Assembly (NCBI GenBank): GCA_044433115.1
Contig: JAWXTY010000004.1
Span: 18,675 to 82,674 of the forward strand
DNA from: CAKUIA01 sp044433115
GTDB lineage: Bacteria; Verrucomicrobiota; Verrucomicrobiia; Opitutales; Intestinicryptomonadaceae
Length of the DNA: 64,000 nucleotides
Direction of reading: 5' to 3'
How positions within the stretch are numbered: position 1 is the first letter of the stretch; every line of letters begins with the position of its first letter. A model generated the notes under the pieces. That model was not told the origin of the DNA, did no database searches, and saw nothing but the letters and a program-made list of their open reading frames with translations. Below are positions 34,224-44,082 of the stretch, piece by piece. Position numbers and translations under genes: made by a program.

Positions 34224-37067
34224 TTAGTTCTTTTCTGGTTGAATATCTTCAACTTCCTTTACACGTGATACCACGCCGCCAGGAGATCTAACGCTTGGGT
34301 TTTGGTAAACACTGCTAGAGCTTACACCTGAGAATAATGAGTTACGTAATGAACCACCAGGAGTTATTCTGTTTGCAGTTACGAAGATAACCAAGTTTCT
34401 CTTTTGACGAGATTCACCCTTAGATCTGAAGAATGTACCCAATAATGGAATGTCCTTCAAGAAAGGAACGCCGTCATTTACAGTCTTAACTTCTTCCTTT
34501 GCCAAGCCACCTAATACTATAGTTGCACCATCAAATACACAAACCTTAGTGTCGATAGAACGTATAGAGAATACAGGTTGGATAAAGCCAGATGGTACTG
34601 TTACTGTAGTGCCGTATGACAATGCAACTGCAACGCCGCCATATTCCATAAAGCCTTCAAATTCTTTAACTTCAGGGTTCAATTGAATAGTGATAGACTT
34701 ATCTTCTTCAACTACTGGGCTAATGTCCATAGTAACACCAATTAATGCTTCTACGAAGTTAGATGGAGTTCCTGGAGTGATTGTTACACCTGCTGCACTA
34801 CTGTTGCTGTTACTGTCAGAACTGCTGCTGCTTGAACCTACTTCAGATTCAACATCAGAGAACTCTGTTGGATAGAACATTTGTTGTGCTACCTTGATAT
34901 TTGCAGACTCACCAGACATTACTGTCAACTTTGGAGCTGTTAAAACGTCTGTGCCTTGTTCTTGAGATAAAGCATTAACAATGATGTCAGCTGTGAAGCC
35001 ATTGATTACACCCAATACTGCATTTGCTGTGTCTACTGCAGTTGCTGCAAGATTGATTGAAGATGGCAAACCTGGAATGTTTTGAGCATAAGAGTCATCT
35101 TTATATGAAGTAGATACTGATGAATTACCAGCGTTGTCAGTGTATGTAGTATAAACTGGAGAGCTTACAGTAATTGCACTGTCAGATGTAGATGTTTCAG
35201 AAACAACTGCAGATAACAATCTGTTATTTGTAGCAAACAATGTTTCTGTATTGCCATCTGCATCAGTTCTAGCCATATTATAGTTGAATGCAACCATATC
35301 TAAAGCACCTTGGTTTACTTCCATAAACTTAGCTTCAACTTCAACTTGCTCAATATCACTGTATCTTAACAAGATGTTACGAACTCTGTCGATGTTCTTA
35401 GGAGTGTTTGTTACAGAAATTTCTGAATCTGTGCAAGATACTGCTGTTCCTGGTCCAAATTGAACACCTCTGCTCTTGAAGAATGCTTCTAAAGCCTTAG
35501 ACTTGTCGTCGCCACCAGCATCTGAAGAACTAGATGAACTAGAAGAAGCAAATGGGTCTGAATTGTCGCTTGAAGAAGAGTCGCTCTTGATACCTAAGAT
35601 ACGAGTTTGTAAAATTTGTGTATTAATTGTAAATACTTCTGTGTCCAAATTCAATACTGAAGCATCTGCAGCACCTTCTACTACTAATACTACGTCGTCT
35701 TGGATTTCATAAGTATAACCAGCTTGTTGTGTTGCCAAAGACAAAATTCTTACTAAAGGAGAATTTCTCAATGCCAAAGAAACAGTCTTACCATCATCTT
35801 TGCCCATCAACGCAATGTTAACACCTAAATTAACGTCGCCAGACTTGTCATTTTCTACTGAAAGTGCAGATAATGTATTAATAACTCTGCTTAAAGGTAC
35901 GTCTGTGAAGTTTACGTCTTCAATGATGATATTATCAAGCTTTGCTACGATAGGAGAAACAACTACGCCATTGCTTTCAGCAGCAGAGTCGCCTTGGTAA
36001 ACTTGAGGTAATTGCCAGCTATTATCGATTTCAGCAATTAATTGCTTTCTTGTAGTTTCATAAGACTTCATTCCAACTTCGCTCATCTTTGTAGCTATCA
36101 AAGATAAATAAGTCTTAGCTTGCATATTTTCATTGTCTAAAGTTTCAATGTTTCTGAATGTACGTCTAGCACCATCGTAATCTCCGTATAAATATTGGAT
36201 CTTACCCTTCTTCATCAAAGAATTGATTTCCTTAGTTCTTACAACATAGTCAGGACTTACAGACTCTAACTTGTTCTTAAATGGATTTTCGCTATCTTCA
36301 GCGATAACTTCAACTAATTCTTCTGCTTCAGTTGAGTCAGCTGACTTTGCTGCAGCGTCTTCTGCATAAGTCTTTGCTTCGTCAAATCTACCAGCTGCCA
36401 AAGCGTCCTTAGATAATAATAGAGATACCTTAGCTTGAACTTCACCTAATTTTGCTTTTGCAGCATTTACTTCAGGAGAGTCAGATGCCAACAAATTCAA
36501 CTTGTCGTTTGCAACAGTCAATTTTGCAGACGCTTCAGCAATATTGCCTTCTTCAGCTAAAGCTTCAGCTTCACCTGCTAAAGTTTCTACAGATAATAGA
36601 ACCAATTGCTTTCTCAATTCTGCTTGATTTAAAAGAACTTCTTCCTTAGTTGCGTCTTGGCTTTCAGCTACAACTACGCCTTCTAATACAGCAGCTTCTG
36701 CTTCTTCTAGCTCAGCTAAGTTTGCATCAACTACTGGAGTTTCGCTTTGAACTACCTTTGTTTGAGCTGCCAATACTGCCGCTTTTCTTTCTGCAGCCAT
36801 AGTAGCTTCTTGAGTAGCTATATCTTCATTTACACGTACCAACAGAGTTTGTATAGATTTGTCTGTAGGAACAATTTTCAAAAGCTCCTCTAGCTTTTCT
36901 TTAGCACCATAAAGGTCTCCACTATCTTTAGCTTGCACTGCGGCAATCATTAATCGCACCTTTTCTTGCGTGTTACTTTCCTGTGCATAAGCCGATGTCG
37001 CAAAAGCGAGACCTGCAAGCAAGATAACAGCAGAAGTCATAAGTTTTTTCACTCTATTGTTTTTCAT
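34224..37067 (-). CDS. Secretin (GspD/PilQ family), Amuc_1098-like
   Basis: A 947-residue outer-membrane secretin. A signal peptide (about residues 1-28) is followed by a long Ala/Glu-rich helical region with TPR-like character (about 30-340). Then come an N0/STN-like domain (NFTDVPLSRVINTLSALS), an N1-type KH-like domain (RVRNILLRYSDIEQVEVEAKFMEV) and the secretin barrel. The barrel ends with the hallmark VPFLKDIPLLGTFFRSK. Ser-rich tracts lie in two loops. Secretins form the multimeric pore of type II secretion or type IV pili. Gene order and the fused helical N-terminus match Akkermansia Amuc_1098. It is the last gene of a leftward five-gene set and is separated from the preceding gene by 134 bp, so it may have its own promoter. 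Confidence 0.92.
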   Translation of the reverse strand: MKNNRVKKLMTSAVILLAGLAFATSAYAQESNTQEKVRLMIAAVQAKDSGDLYGAKEKLEELLKIVPTDKSIQTLLVRVNEDIATQEATMAAERKAAVLAAQTKVVQSETPVVDANLAELEEAEAAVLEGVVVAESQDATKEEVLLNQAELRKQLVLLSVETLAGEAEALAEEGNIAEASAKLTVANDKLNLLASDSPEVNAAKAKLGEVQAKVSLLLSKDALAAGRFDEAKTYAEDAAAKSADSTEAEELVEVIAEDSENPFKNKLESVSPDYVVRTKEINSLMKKGKIQYLYGDYDGARRTFRNIETLDNENMQAKTYLSLIATKMSEVGMKSYETTRKQLIAEIDNSWQLPQVYQGDSAAESNGVVVSPIVAKLDNIIIEDVNFTDVPLSRVINTLSALSVENDKSGDVNLGVNIALMGKDDGKTVSLALRNSPLVRILSLATQQAGYTYEIQDDVVLVVEGAADASVLNLDTEVFTINTQILQTRILGIKSDSSSSDNSDPFASSSSSSSSDAGGDDKSKALEAFFKSRGVQFGPGTAVSCTDSEISVTNTPKNIDRVRNILLRYSDIEQVEVEAKFMEVNQGALDMVAFNYNMARTDADGNTETLFATNNRLLSAVVSETSTSDSAITVSSPVYTTYTDNAGNSSVSTSYKDDSYAQNIPGLPSSINLAATAVDTANAVLGVINGFTADIIVNALSQEQGTDVLTAPKLTVMSGESANIKVAQQMFYPTEFSDVESEVGSSSSSSDSNSNSSAAGVTITPGTPSNFVEALIGVTMDISPVVEEDKSITIQLNPEVKEFEGFMEYGGVAVALSYGTTVTVPSGFIQPVFSIRSIDTKVCVFDGATIVLGGLAKEEVKTVNDGVPFLKDIPLLGTFFRSKGESRQKRNLVIFVTANRITPGGSLRNSLFSGVSSSSVYQNPSVRSPGGVVSRVKEVEDIQPEKN

Positions 37068-37201
37068 AATATGTATAATTCTATTTTTCGTTTTTAATTT
37101 TTATGCAATACTATAACAGTATTATCAGATAATAAAAGTTTTTTTTTGATTTTATGTATTTTTTAGGCAAAAAATTGTTTTTTCTACCTGAAAAAGGGGG
37201 A

Positions 37202-38125
37202 TTATTCTACTTTTGAAGCCTCCTCAGCGTCTGATTGCTCTTCTTGAGTAGATTTTTTTATTATTGTTAAGCGATGAGTAGCAGGTAATATTTCACTATC
37301 ATCTGACACTTGAGCTAACACAATAAATTCGTTTTCAAAGGAAAGTTCCTCAACTTTGTACTTACTTCCATTGTAGTTGATAACTTCGCCAGCTGCAAAA
37401 ATAGGGAATGTCTTTGAGCCATCTATAGTAGATTTTAATATAAATTTCCTTTGATCAGGCAAAATAGTATCTCCATCAGTTCTCAACTCTATAGTTCTAC
37501 CCAACTTTTTGTCTTCGATTTGAACTATAGTTACTTCGTTAATACTACCATCTGAAGCCTTGATTTTTTCCTTCTTAGCACTTAGGAACTTCAAGCCCAA
37601 ATCTATCATACTCTTAGATGACAAACCATTTGGGTCTTTATAAGATAAATCTTGACCTTCCTTGCCAATAAATTCTATAGGATTTTCAGGGTCAGTCTCG
37701 TCTCTAAATTGGAACAAAGAACCTGCATAGCCCAACAAAACAACTGGGTACTTACCTGTAGTTACAGCAACTAATTCTAAGTCATTAACCACAACTTCCT
37801 TATCCTTGATAATCTCAACTTTCGGAGCACTTGCAATGAAGTTACCAGAAGCGTCTTGCCAAATTCTTGGAGGAGTAAACACTTGGAACAACCAAGTCTC
37901 TGCTACGTCTTGATACGCTGGGTATCTCCATGACATAGTCTTAGACACATTAGTCTTTACCTCAGTATTTTCCCACTTTTCGCCCTTAGCACCTTGCGAT
38001 TTCAACACTTGAGCCTTTTGCTTTAAAGAGTCTAAAGCAGAATTGCCTGTAACGAAATAACCTACAGAAGCTAGCAATAAAAGAAAAGCTACTGCTAAAA
38101 ATATTTTATCATAATGATTTTTCAT
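37202..38125 (-). CDS. Amuc_1099-like bitopic protein of the secretin/PilM locus
   Basis: A 307-residue protein with a short cytoplasmic start, one membrane helix (about residues 8-26) and a periplasmic region. The region contains repeated small beta modules such as LVAVTTGKYPVVLLGYAGSL and a later FPIFAAGEVINYNGSKYKV. This is compatible with the PilP/GspC type of secretin-contacting domain, though I see no diagnostic motif. Its place between the Amuc_1100-like gene and the secretin is the same as Amuc_1099. The assignment is therefore by architecture and synteny. Confidence 0.72.
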   Translation of the reverse strand: MKNHYDKIFLAVAFLLLLASVGYFVTGNSALDSLKQKAQVLKSQGAKGEKWENTEVKTNVSKTMSWRYPAYQDVAETWLFQVFTPPRIWQDASGNFIASAPKVEIIKDKEVVVNDLELVAVTTGKYPVVLLGYAGSLFQFRDETDPENPIEFIGKEGQDLSYKDPNGLSSKSMIDLGLKFLSAKKEKIKASDGSINEVTIVQIEDKKLGRTIELRTDGDTILPDQRKFILKSTIDGSKTFPIFAAGEVINYNGSKYKVEELSFENEFIVLAQVSDDSEILPATHRLTIIKKSTQEEQSDAEEASKVE

Positions 38126-38153
38126 ATATCAAATTTCCTTATTAAAGCTAAGA

Positions 38154-39200
38154 TTAGTCCTCGTCCTCTTCTGTTTTAACTTGAGCAACAGGCTCGTCAG
38201 AAAGCTCTATATATTCTATAGTTACTGTAAATTTAGATATGCTATCGTTAATCACAGGTAAATTAGACTTATCCATTTGCTTAAGAGCAAGCTCTTCTGC
38301 ACTTAATGGCTTTGCAGAATCGTCAGCAGAGTGGGCTTCGTTTTCCTTTGTTTCAACTTCAGGCACAACTATAGGCATACCAGCTGTAACTTCAACACTT
38401 CTAACTACTAACATTAAGTCGAAGTCCTTTAAGCTATTTAAGAAATTTCTCAAAACGTCTGTCTTAGACCTAAACTCAAACTTGAATGCAACTGTATTTA
38501 TACTTCCATCAACTCTTGCAGATACCAACTTGTCTATAGCAAAAGTATCTTGAGTAGTCGCTTTTCTCTTTGTACTAGTTCTTCTTGTAGCAAATTTTGA
38601 AGTACTCTTCTTTTCTTCTGCAGCTACACTAGTCAACTCTTCTGGCAAAACTTCTCTTTGAACTAAATCTATTTGCATAGGAACAGCGTCAATCTTAGAA
38701 GCATACAACTTGCCAATAATATAAGTTAAAACTGAAGACTGAGTCCACAACTTTTCAACTGCAGCATTTGGAGGAGGAGTCGCATCTTTTTGATAGTAAC
38801 TTCCATAGCCGAAACACTCGTTAGGGTTTATTAAAATATTGTGCTTTGCAGCATCTGCTCTCAACTTATTGATAGTACCACGCAAAGTTTCTACAAATAA
38901 ATAGCCTTCCTTTACAGGAGCTTCGCTAATTATATCAGATGACACTGGGCTTAGCTCTCTCAACAAAGTTGTTAAAGTCGCATCTACCTCTTTAATGTTT
39001 TCTAAAGATGCCTTTACAGAAGTTTCTGCAGGGTCTCTATCTTGTACTCTCTTATACTGCTTTTCTACTTTGCTATATTCAGCTTCAGCCGAAGTCAAAG
39101 ACATAAAATGCAAAGCGTTCATAGCAAGCATCGCCACAAATACTAAGATTAATGCACTTAGTATAGTGAAAAATATTGGGTTCTTTTTAAATTTTTTCAT
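38154..39200 (-). CDS. Amuc_1100-like pilus-locus membrane protein
   Basis: A 348-residue protein with an N-terminal membrane helix (about residues 10-30), a long coiled-coil-like stretch (about 35-115) and a periplasmic alpha/beta domain. The pattern NILINPNECFGYGSYY, then WTQSSVLTYIIGKLYASKID, parallels the Akkermansia protein (NILITDTSSWLGFQVY, then an INSLVNKLAECGL helix) in spacing and hydrophobicity. Amuc_1100 is the outer-membrane-associated protein reported to signal through TLR2, with a PilO-like fold. The variant here is longer by about 30 residues and has a basic low-complexity loop (about 195-215) and an acidic C-terminus. Homology is inferred from pattern and synteny; immune activity is not implied. 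Confidence 0.75.
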   Translation of the reverse strand: MKKFKKNPIFFTILSALILVFVAMLAMNALHFMSLTSAEAEYSKVEKQYKRVQDRDPAETSVKASLENIKEVDATLTTLLRELSPVSSDIISEAPVKEGYLFVETLRGTINKLRADAAKHNILINPNECFGYGSYYQKDATPPPNAAVEKLWTQSSVLTYIIGKLYASKIDAVPMQIDLVQREVLPEELTSVAAEEKKSTSKFATRRTSTKRKATTQDTFAIDKLVSARVDGSINTVAFKFEFRSKTDVLRNFLNSLKDFDLMLVVRSVEVTAGMPIVVPEVETKENEAHSADDSAKPLSAEELALKQMDKSNLPVINDSISKFTVTIEYIELSDEPVAQVKTEEDED

Positions 39201-39212
39201 ATAAAGTAGGAA

Positions 39213-40871
39213 TTAAATAGGTTTCTCTTTATTTACTAACAAGTCAAAAGTAAACTTTAGAATTTTAGGGTTAGATGGGTCTGTCTTAATATTAGTGTAA
39301 TTATCTACAAAAGAAGACTTCTTAAAGTTAGTCAATAGAGCAGTTACCCTATTCATTGCAACTGCAGAGTCATATCCAGTTTCGCTATCAGCATCTCTCA
39401 ACAACATTCTGCCAACTACCTTTAAAGTATATTCTGCAGGAGTAGTTACAGCTTGAGTTTCAGCGTCAATCTTAGCTTCTTTTCTAACTACAGTCAAAGA
39501 TTCCAACCAAACGTCCTTAACGTCAAATAAGCACTTTTCCAACTCTACAAAGAATTGCATCCAGTTAGATTTTGTATTAGCTAAGCCTTCCAAATTAGAA
39601 ATCTTAGATGCCAAAGCGTCTATCTGAGCCTTATTGTTTGCAACAGCATCTATTCTACTTTGCATAGCAGGAATATCAGCTTTCAAAGCCTTTGTTTGAG
39701 CCTTGGTCGCATCTATTGCATCACTTAAGTATACAAAAGGCATAGCCATAGAAGCAGCAAGGACTAAAGCTGAGAAAATTAAAGTAGGTCGCTTTGCCTC
39801 GAAAGCCAATTGCTTAGTAATTTCTGGAGGCAATAAATTTACACCTACGCTACTTGGCAACAACATTCTAGCTGCTTCACCAACAAGCTCTGTCAATACA
39901 GTTGAGTTATACGCCAACAAATTAGAGTCAACCTTAGGGCTAATTGCCAAGCTTTCCAATGGGTTAATATATTCTACATCAACGCCTTGGTCTTCACAAA
40001 TAGTAGTTGAAAAATTAGGTAAAACTGAACTTCTACCAGATAAGTAAATCTTAGCTATAGGAGACTTAACCTTACGTTTATAAGATAATATAGAACGCTT
40101 AATTTCCATACTAACACGCTTTAGCATAGACTTTTCGTTAGTCTTAAATATGTCTACAGCAGGGTCGCTTGAATTTAAATTGTTCTCGTTTGCAAAGAAT
40201 GCAGTCTTAATCGCCTCAGCTTGCAAGAAAGTCTTACCCAAAGAGTCTGCGATACCTTGAGTTAAAGTATTGCCACCCATTGCCAATGTTCTAACAAACA
40301 AAGCGTCTTCTTTTGCTATAATTAAATTAGTGCTTTTTGCCCCTACGTTTAACATTATAGAGTCTTCAGGCAATCCACAGAACTTCCAAGTGTTATAATC
40401 TAATATAGAAGAAGCTTCCAATGTTTCAGGAATTAAGCCCACAGATGAAATTGCTTGGCACAATTCATTTGCAACGCTCTTTTTCATAGAGACTAACAAA
40501 ACTTCAGTTTCGATGCCATCGTCAGAAATAACTTGATAATCCCAAGTAACTTCGTCTAAAGAATAAGGAATATTCTTTTCAGCTTCAAAAGCAATAACCT
40601 CTCTTTGCCTATCACCAGTTACATGGGGAACTTGTATAGTCTTTGGCAAGATAATGCTAGAAGGAGCAATAATAACAGCCCTTCCCTTTACGTTCATTTT
40701 CTTTAATGCAACGCTAAGAGCTAAGAACCATTCGTCTTGATTAGAATAGTCATAGTCTAACTCTTGAGCGTAAAAATTCTCTAGCAAGAGACGCCCAGCG
40801 TTAACACTGAAATAACCTGCAGTAACATAAGTAGTACCGCAATTAATAATAAGCTTTGATGTTGAAGCCAT
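39213..40871 (-). CDS. PilM-like actin-fold ATPase fused to a PilN-like domain, Amuc_1101-like
   Basis: A 552-residue fusion. Residues 1-345 or so have the PilM/FtsA-like fold: INCGTTYV at the start, the AFEAEKNIPY segment typical of PilM (EAEKYIPF), MLNVGAKSTNLII and IYLSGRSSVLPNF as phosphate and adenosine loops. One membrane helix at 361-381 follows the MINLLP-like peptide NLLPPE, the usual PilN start. A PilN-like periplasmic region then extends to the end. In most type IV pilus systems PilM and PilN are separate genes. The fusion fixes cytoplasmic ATPase and inner-membrane platform 1:1. It is 12 bp upstream of the Amuc_1100-like gene. Confidence 0.88.
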   Translation of the reverse strand: MASTSKLIINCGTTYVTAGYFSVNAGRLLLENFYAQELDYDYSNQDEWFLALSVALKKMNVKGRAVIIAPSSIILPKTIQVPHVTGDRQREVIAFEAEKNIPYSLDEVTWDYQVISDDGIETEVLLVSMKKSVANELCQAISSVGLIPETLEASSILDYNTWKFCGLPEDSIMLNVGAKSTNLIIAKEDALFVRTLAMGGNTLTQGIADSLGKTFLQAEAIKTAFFANENNLNSSDPAVDIFKTNEKSMLKRVSMEIKRSILSYKRKVKSPIAKIYLSGRSSVLPNFSTTICEDQGVDVEYINPLESLAISPKVDSNLLAYNSTVLTELVGEAARMLLPSSVGVNLLPPEITKQLAFEAKRPTLIFSALVLAASMAMPFVYLSDAIDATKAQTKALKADIPAMQSRIDAVANNKAQIDALASKISNLEGLANTKSNWMQFFVELEKCLFDVKDVWLESLTVVRKEAKIDAETQAVTTPAEYTLKVVGRMLLRDADSETGYDSAVAMNRVTALLTNFKKSSFVDNYTNIKTDPSNPKILKFTFDLLVNKEKPI

Positions 40872-40896
40872 CTTATTCCCTAATTAAAAATTAAAA

Positions 40897-41526
40897 CTAA
40901 CGTTGATAAACAGGAGTTGGCAACATTTCACGACCGCCATCATTTAACTTAACTCCAAAAGGAGCGTCTTCGTAGTAAATCATCATACCAGCAGAGCGAT
41001 TGTCTTCAGCAGCGTCAAAAAGAGTTTTTGCCTTAGTAGCAGTAGACGCATTTGTACGACTCTTCCAGTTGTCAGCAGTCATAGGATATTCAACGCCATT
41101 TGCCTTTAGACTAATAACATAGCCTTCAGGAGCGTACTTATTTACCCTATTCATTTCCAAAACTTCTGCAGGAACATAGAATATAACGCTATAGGCTTCG
41201 CCTTTTTCAAGTGCAATAAATTCTACAGAAGAAGAGAACCAAACCATTTGCTTGTCAGCATTATCATAGGCACAAGTCATTCCTATTTCAACGTCTTTAA
41301 GCCAAGTATCATTCTTTTCGCCAGCAGCCTTTGCAGCTAGGTCTCCCTTGGATACAATTTTCATTTCAGCCTTAGCCCATTTCTTTTTAGACTTAGCAGG
41401 TGAAATATAACTAAATTTTACTCCATCAATCTTTACAGGATCATCTTGCACAGCACTAGACTGAGCAAATGAAATTGTATTGAGGAAGAGTATCGATATA
41501 AGTAAAGTAAAAATACGACAATTCAT
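40897..41526 (-). CDS. Amuc_1102-like secreted protein
   Basis: A 209-residue protein with a cleavable signal peptide (residues 1-21, ending SFAQ). The mature domain looks beta-rich: VKIDGVKFSYISP, KAEMKIVSKGD and EAYSVIFYVPAEVLEMN. It is first in the leftward locus, 25 bp before the PilM-like gene, exactly where Amuc_1102 lies relative to Amuc_1101. The Akkermansia protein is known as a monomeric OB-fold-like structure of unknown role in the pilus locus. Assignment rests on synteny, size and secreted beta-rich character. Confidence 0.68.
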   Translation of the reverse strand: MNCRIFTLLISILFLNTISFAQSSAVQDDPVKIDGVKFSYISPAKSKKKWAKAEMKIVSKGDLAAKAAGEKNDTWLKDVEIGMTCAYDNADKQMVWFSSSVEFIALEKGEAYSVIFYVPAEVLEMNRVNKYAPEGYVISLKANGVEYPMTADNWKSRTNASTATKAKTLFDAAEDNRSAGMMIYYEDAPFGVKLNDGGREMLPTPVYQR

Positions 41527-41633
41527 AAATCATATTTAAATCTCTTTTTTAAATTGACTGCAAGCTTTTTTTTCGTTTTTTTCAATAATATTACTATCTA
41601 AGGCTAAAAATCTTGAAAAATAATACTTAAACA

Positions 41634-42410
41634 ATGACTAAATATAGAACAAGAATTGCCCCAACTCCATCTGGACAACTCCATTTGGGGCATTTGTCTA
41701 CATTTTCCATAGCCCAAGAAAGAGCAAAAAAAGCAAAAGGCGACCTCATTTTAAGGATAGAGGACATCGACAAAGCTCGCTCTAAAGAAGAATATATAGA
41801 AAGTATATGCTCTGACTTAGTTAAATTTGGCATTATTTGCAATGAAGGCTATAATATAGGAGGTGAATTTGCACCCTACAAACAAAGTCAACGCCTCCCT
41901 TTATATATAGATAGATTAAAAAAGCTCATTAAAAAAGGATATGTATATGCTTGCTACAAGAGCAGAAGCCAGATAGCAAAAATTGCAAAATATTCAGAAG
42001 AAGACCCCAAGGAAAAAGTGTATCCTAAAGAATTTAAGAATAAGCATTCCAAAGAAATTCCAGAAAATTTTCTATCATTAAATTGGCGTTTTGATTGTAA
42101 ATATGGCGAAAATATAGAATTTTACGACGAATTATGTGGCAAGCAATCATTTATTTGTGGCAGAGACTTTGGCGATTTTCTAGTGTGGCGTAAGAGCGAA
42201 GAAGCCTCTTATGAGCTTGCAGTGGTCTGCGACGATATTGCAATGAAAATAACAGAAGTAGTGCGAGGTAAAGACTTATTACTATCTACAGCCAAGCAAA
42301 TACTATTATATAGAGCATTTAATGCAATAATACCCCTCTTTGCCCACTGCCCTCTAGTATTAGACGCAAATAAGGAAAAGCTGTCAAAGAGCAAAATACA
42401 GTTGACATAG
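41634..42410 (+). CDS. gluQ: Glutamyl-Q tRNA(Asp) synthetase, short C-terminus
   Basis: A 258-residue relative of glutamyl-tRNA synthetase lacking the anticodon-binding domain; the family glutamylates queuosine in tRNA(Asp). The class I signature is HLGH (17-20) after RIAPTPSGQ, and the KMSKS-type motif is KLSKS (249-253). The protein stops five residues after KLSKS, whereas E. coli YadB continues for tens of residues, so this copy is short at the end. The zinc site of YadB (CxC...Y...C) is not intact: only one Cys is present in YACYKS and Phe stands in the last position. Length loss may be a natural variant or an inactivating change. It diverges from the pilus-like operon, with 107 bp between them. 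Confidence 0.88.
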   Translation: MTKYRTRIAPTPSGQLHLGHLSTFSIAQERAKKAKGDLILRIEDIDKARSKEEYIESICSDLVKFGIICNEGYNIGGEFAPYKQSQRLPLYIDRLKKLIKKGYVYACYKSRSQIAKIAKYSEEDPKEKVYPKEFKNKHSKEIPENFLSLNWRFDCKYGENIEFYDELCGKQSFICGRDFGDFLVWRKSEEASYELAVVCDDIAMKITEVVRGKDLLLSTAKQILLYRAFNAIIPLFAHCPLVLDANKEKLSKSKIQLT

Positions 42411-42499
42411 ACAAAAGAAGAGTATAATTATTTAGAAAATTCTCTTATAAAGAAATTGTAATATACAATGAAACTTATACGAGAAAAAATGTATTATAT

Positions 42500-44065
42500 A
42501 TGATGACTATGAAAACTTTTTTGAAAACGATATGCTTATTTAGCATATTCACTGCAGTGAATTTAAATGCTTCGACGAGGACGAATATAGAGCCTTACGA
42601 AAGTGAGAGCCTTTTTAGTGCTACTTCAAAACTAGACCAAGCTGTGCAAAGTGGATTAAAAAAGCAGGGGCTACAATCTACTTATATTAGCTCTGACACT
42701 GTTTTTGCAAGGCGTTTATACTTAGATTTATTTGGCAGGATACCAAGTGTTAAAGAGCTTTATGCCTTTATAGATAGCAAGAAAAGCAACAAGCGTTGTC
42801 TATTAATAGAAGAGCTTTTAGCTTCTGATGAGTTTTCTGTATATATGACTTTTAGGTGGTCTGATATATTTAAAATTAAGGCAGAATTTCCTATAAACTT
42901 GTGGCCTAACGCTGCTCAAGCCTACAATAAGTTTATTTTAGATAGCCTAATTGCGAATAAACCTTATGATAAGATTGCCTATGAGATGATGACTTCTTCA
43001 GGCAGTAACTTTAGGGTAGGCTCTGTAAATTTCTATAGAGCATTGCAAGGCAGAGGCACTGATATTACGTCCGACGCACTTTGTTCTGCATTTTTGGGTA
43101 TAGACTTTACAAAGCTTGAAGAAGATAAGGCAAAAAATCTTGAAAAGTTCTTCACTAAAATTGCATATAAGGCAACAAAGGAGTGGAAAGAAGAAATAGT
43201 ATATCACGATTTTGCAAACTTAGAGCCTATAGAGACAAGCTTTATAGATGGCAAAAAAGTATACATAAAGGGCGAGGACGACCCACGTTTAGCTCTAGCA
43301 GAACTAGTTATAGCTAATGAATATTTTGCTAAAAACTTTGTAAATAGAGCCTTTGGTAGGTTAATGGGCAAATATATAATTCAAAACCCAGACGACATTT
43401 TAAATAGCAAGAACACAAATCCTGAGCTTTTAGATTACTTGGCTAATTTCTTTATAAAGAATAACTATGACATAAGAAAGCTCTATGCTGAGATTTTAAA
43501 TTCTAACACATACCAACAATCATCTATAGCTCTAATAGAAAAAGAGGGCTTAGCTGAGAACTTTGCAATTTACACTCCAAGACAAACAGAAGCTGAAGTG
43601 CTAATAGATATAATTTGCGACATAACAAACACTGCCGAAGTATATTCAAGTATGATACCAGAACCTTATACAGCTATGCCTATGTATATTAAATCTATTT
43701 CCATACCAGATGGTAGCATAAGCACTGGCTTTTTAGACCTATTTGGCAAGTCTCAAAGAGACACAGGCAAAGAACTTGAGCGTAAGTCAAGACCAAGTGC
43801 AAGCCAAAGAATGCACTTGCTAAATTCGACTCACATAAGGAATAAAATAGAGTCGATGGCAAAGTCTTTTGCAAATCTAACAGATGCAAATATGGATAAG
43901 GCTATAAGGTATTTATACGTAAAGATACTAAGTAGAGAAGAAACAGCAGGCGAATTGGAACGTATAAAAAGATACAAAAAGGAGAACAAGATGAATAATC
44001 TTACACTCTTTACTGACACAATTTGGGCTTTGATGAACTCAGAAGAATTTATTAACAAGCATTAA
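42500..44065 (+). CDS. DUF1549/DUF1553 (PSD1-type) protein
   Basis: A 521-residue exported protein (signal peptide about residues 4-24; ATG at 42500 or 42509). The block VFARRLYLDLFGRIPSVKEL is the hallmark of DUF1549. NRAFGRLMGKYIIQNPDD and RPSASQRMHLLNSTHIRNKI belong to DUF1553. The family is strongly associated with Planctomycetota and Verrucomicrobiota. Most members are longer and begin with a cytochrome-c-like domain (CxxCH), which is absent here. It is followed in an operon by DUF1501 and a PPC-domain protein. Function in the family is unknown; a role in polysaccharide handling has been suggested from context. Confidence 0.88.
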   Translation: MMTMKTFLKTICLFSIFTAVNLNASTRTNIEPYESESLFSATSKLDQAVQSGLKKQGLQSTYISSDTVFARRLYLDLFGRIPSVKELYAFIDSKKSNKRCLLIEELLASDEFSVYMTFRWSDIFKIKAEFPINLWPNAAQAYNKFILDSLIANKPYDKIAYEMMTSSGSNFRVGSVNFYRALQGRGTDITSDALCSAFLGIDFTKLEEDKAKNLEKFFTKIAYKATKEWKEEIVYHDFANLEPIETSFIDGKKVYIKGEDDPRLALAELVIANEYFAKNFVNRAFGRLMGKYIIQNPDDILNSKNTNPELLDYLANFFIKNNYDIRKLYAEILNSNTYQQSSIALIEKEGLAENFAIYTPRQTEAEVLIDIICDITNTAEVYSSMIPEPYTAMPMYIKSISIPDGSISTGFLDLFGKSQRDTGKELERKSRPSASQRMHLLNSTHIRNKIESMAKSFANLTDANMDKAIRYLYVKILSREETAGELERIKRYKKENKMNNLTLFTDTIWALMNSEEFINKH

Positions 44066-44082
44066 GAGATGAGGGATTAATT

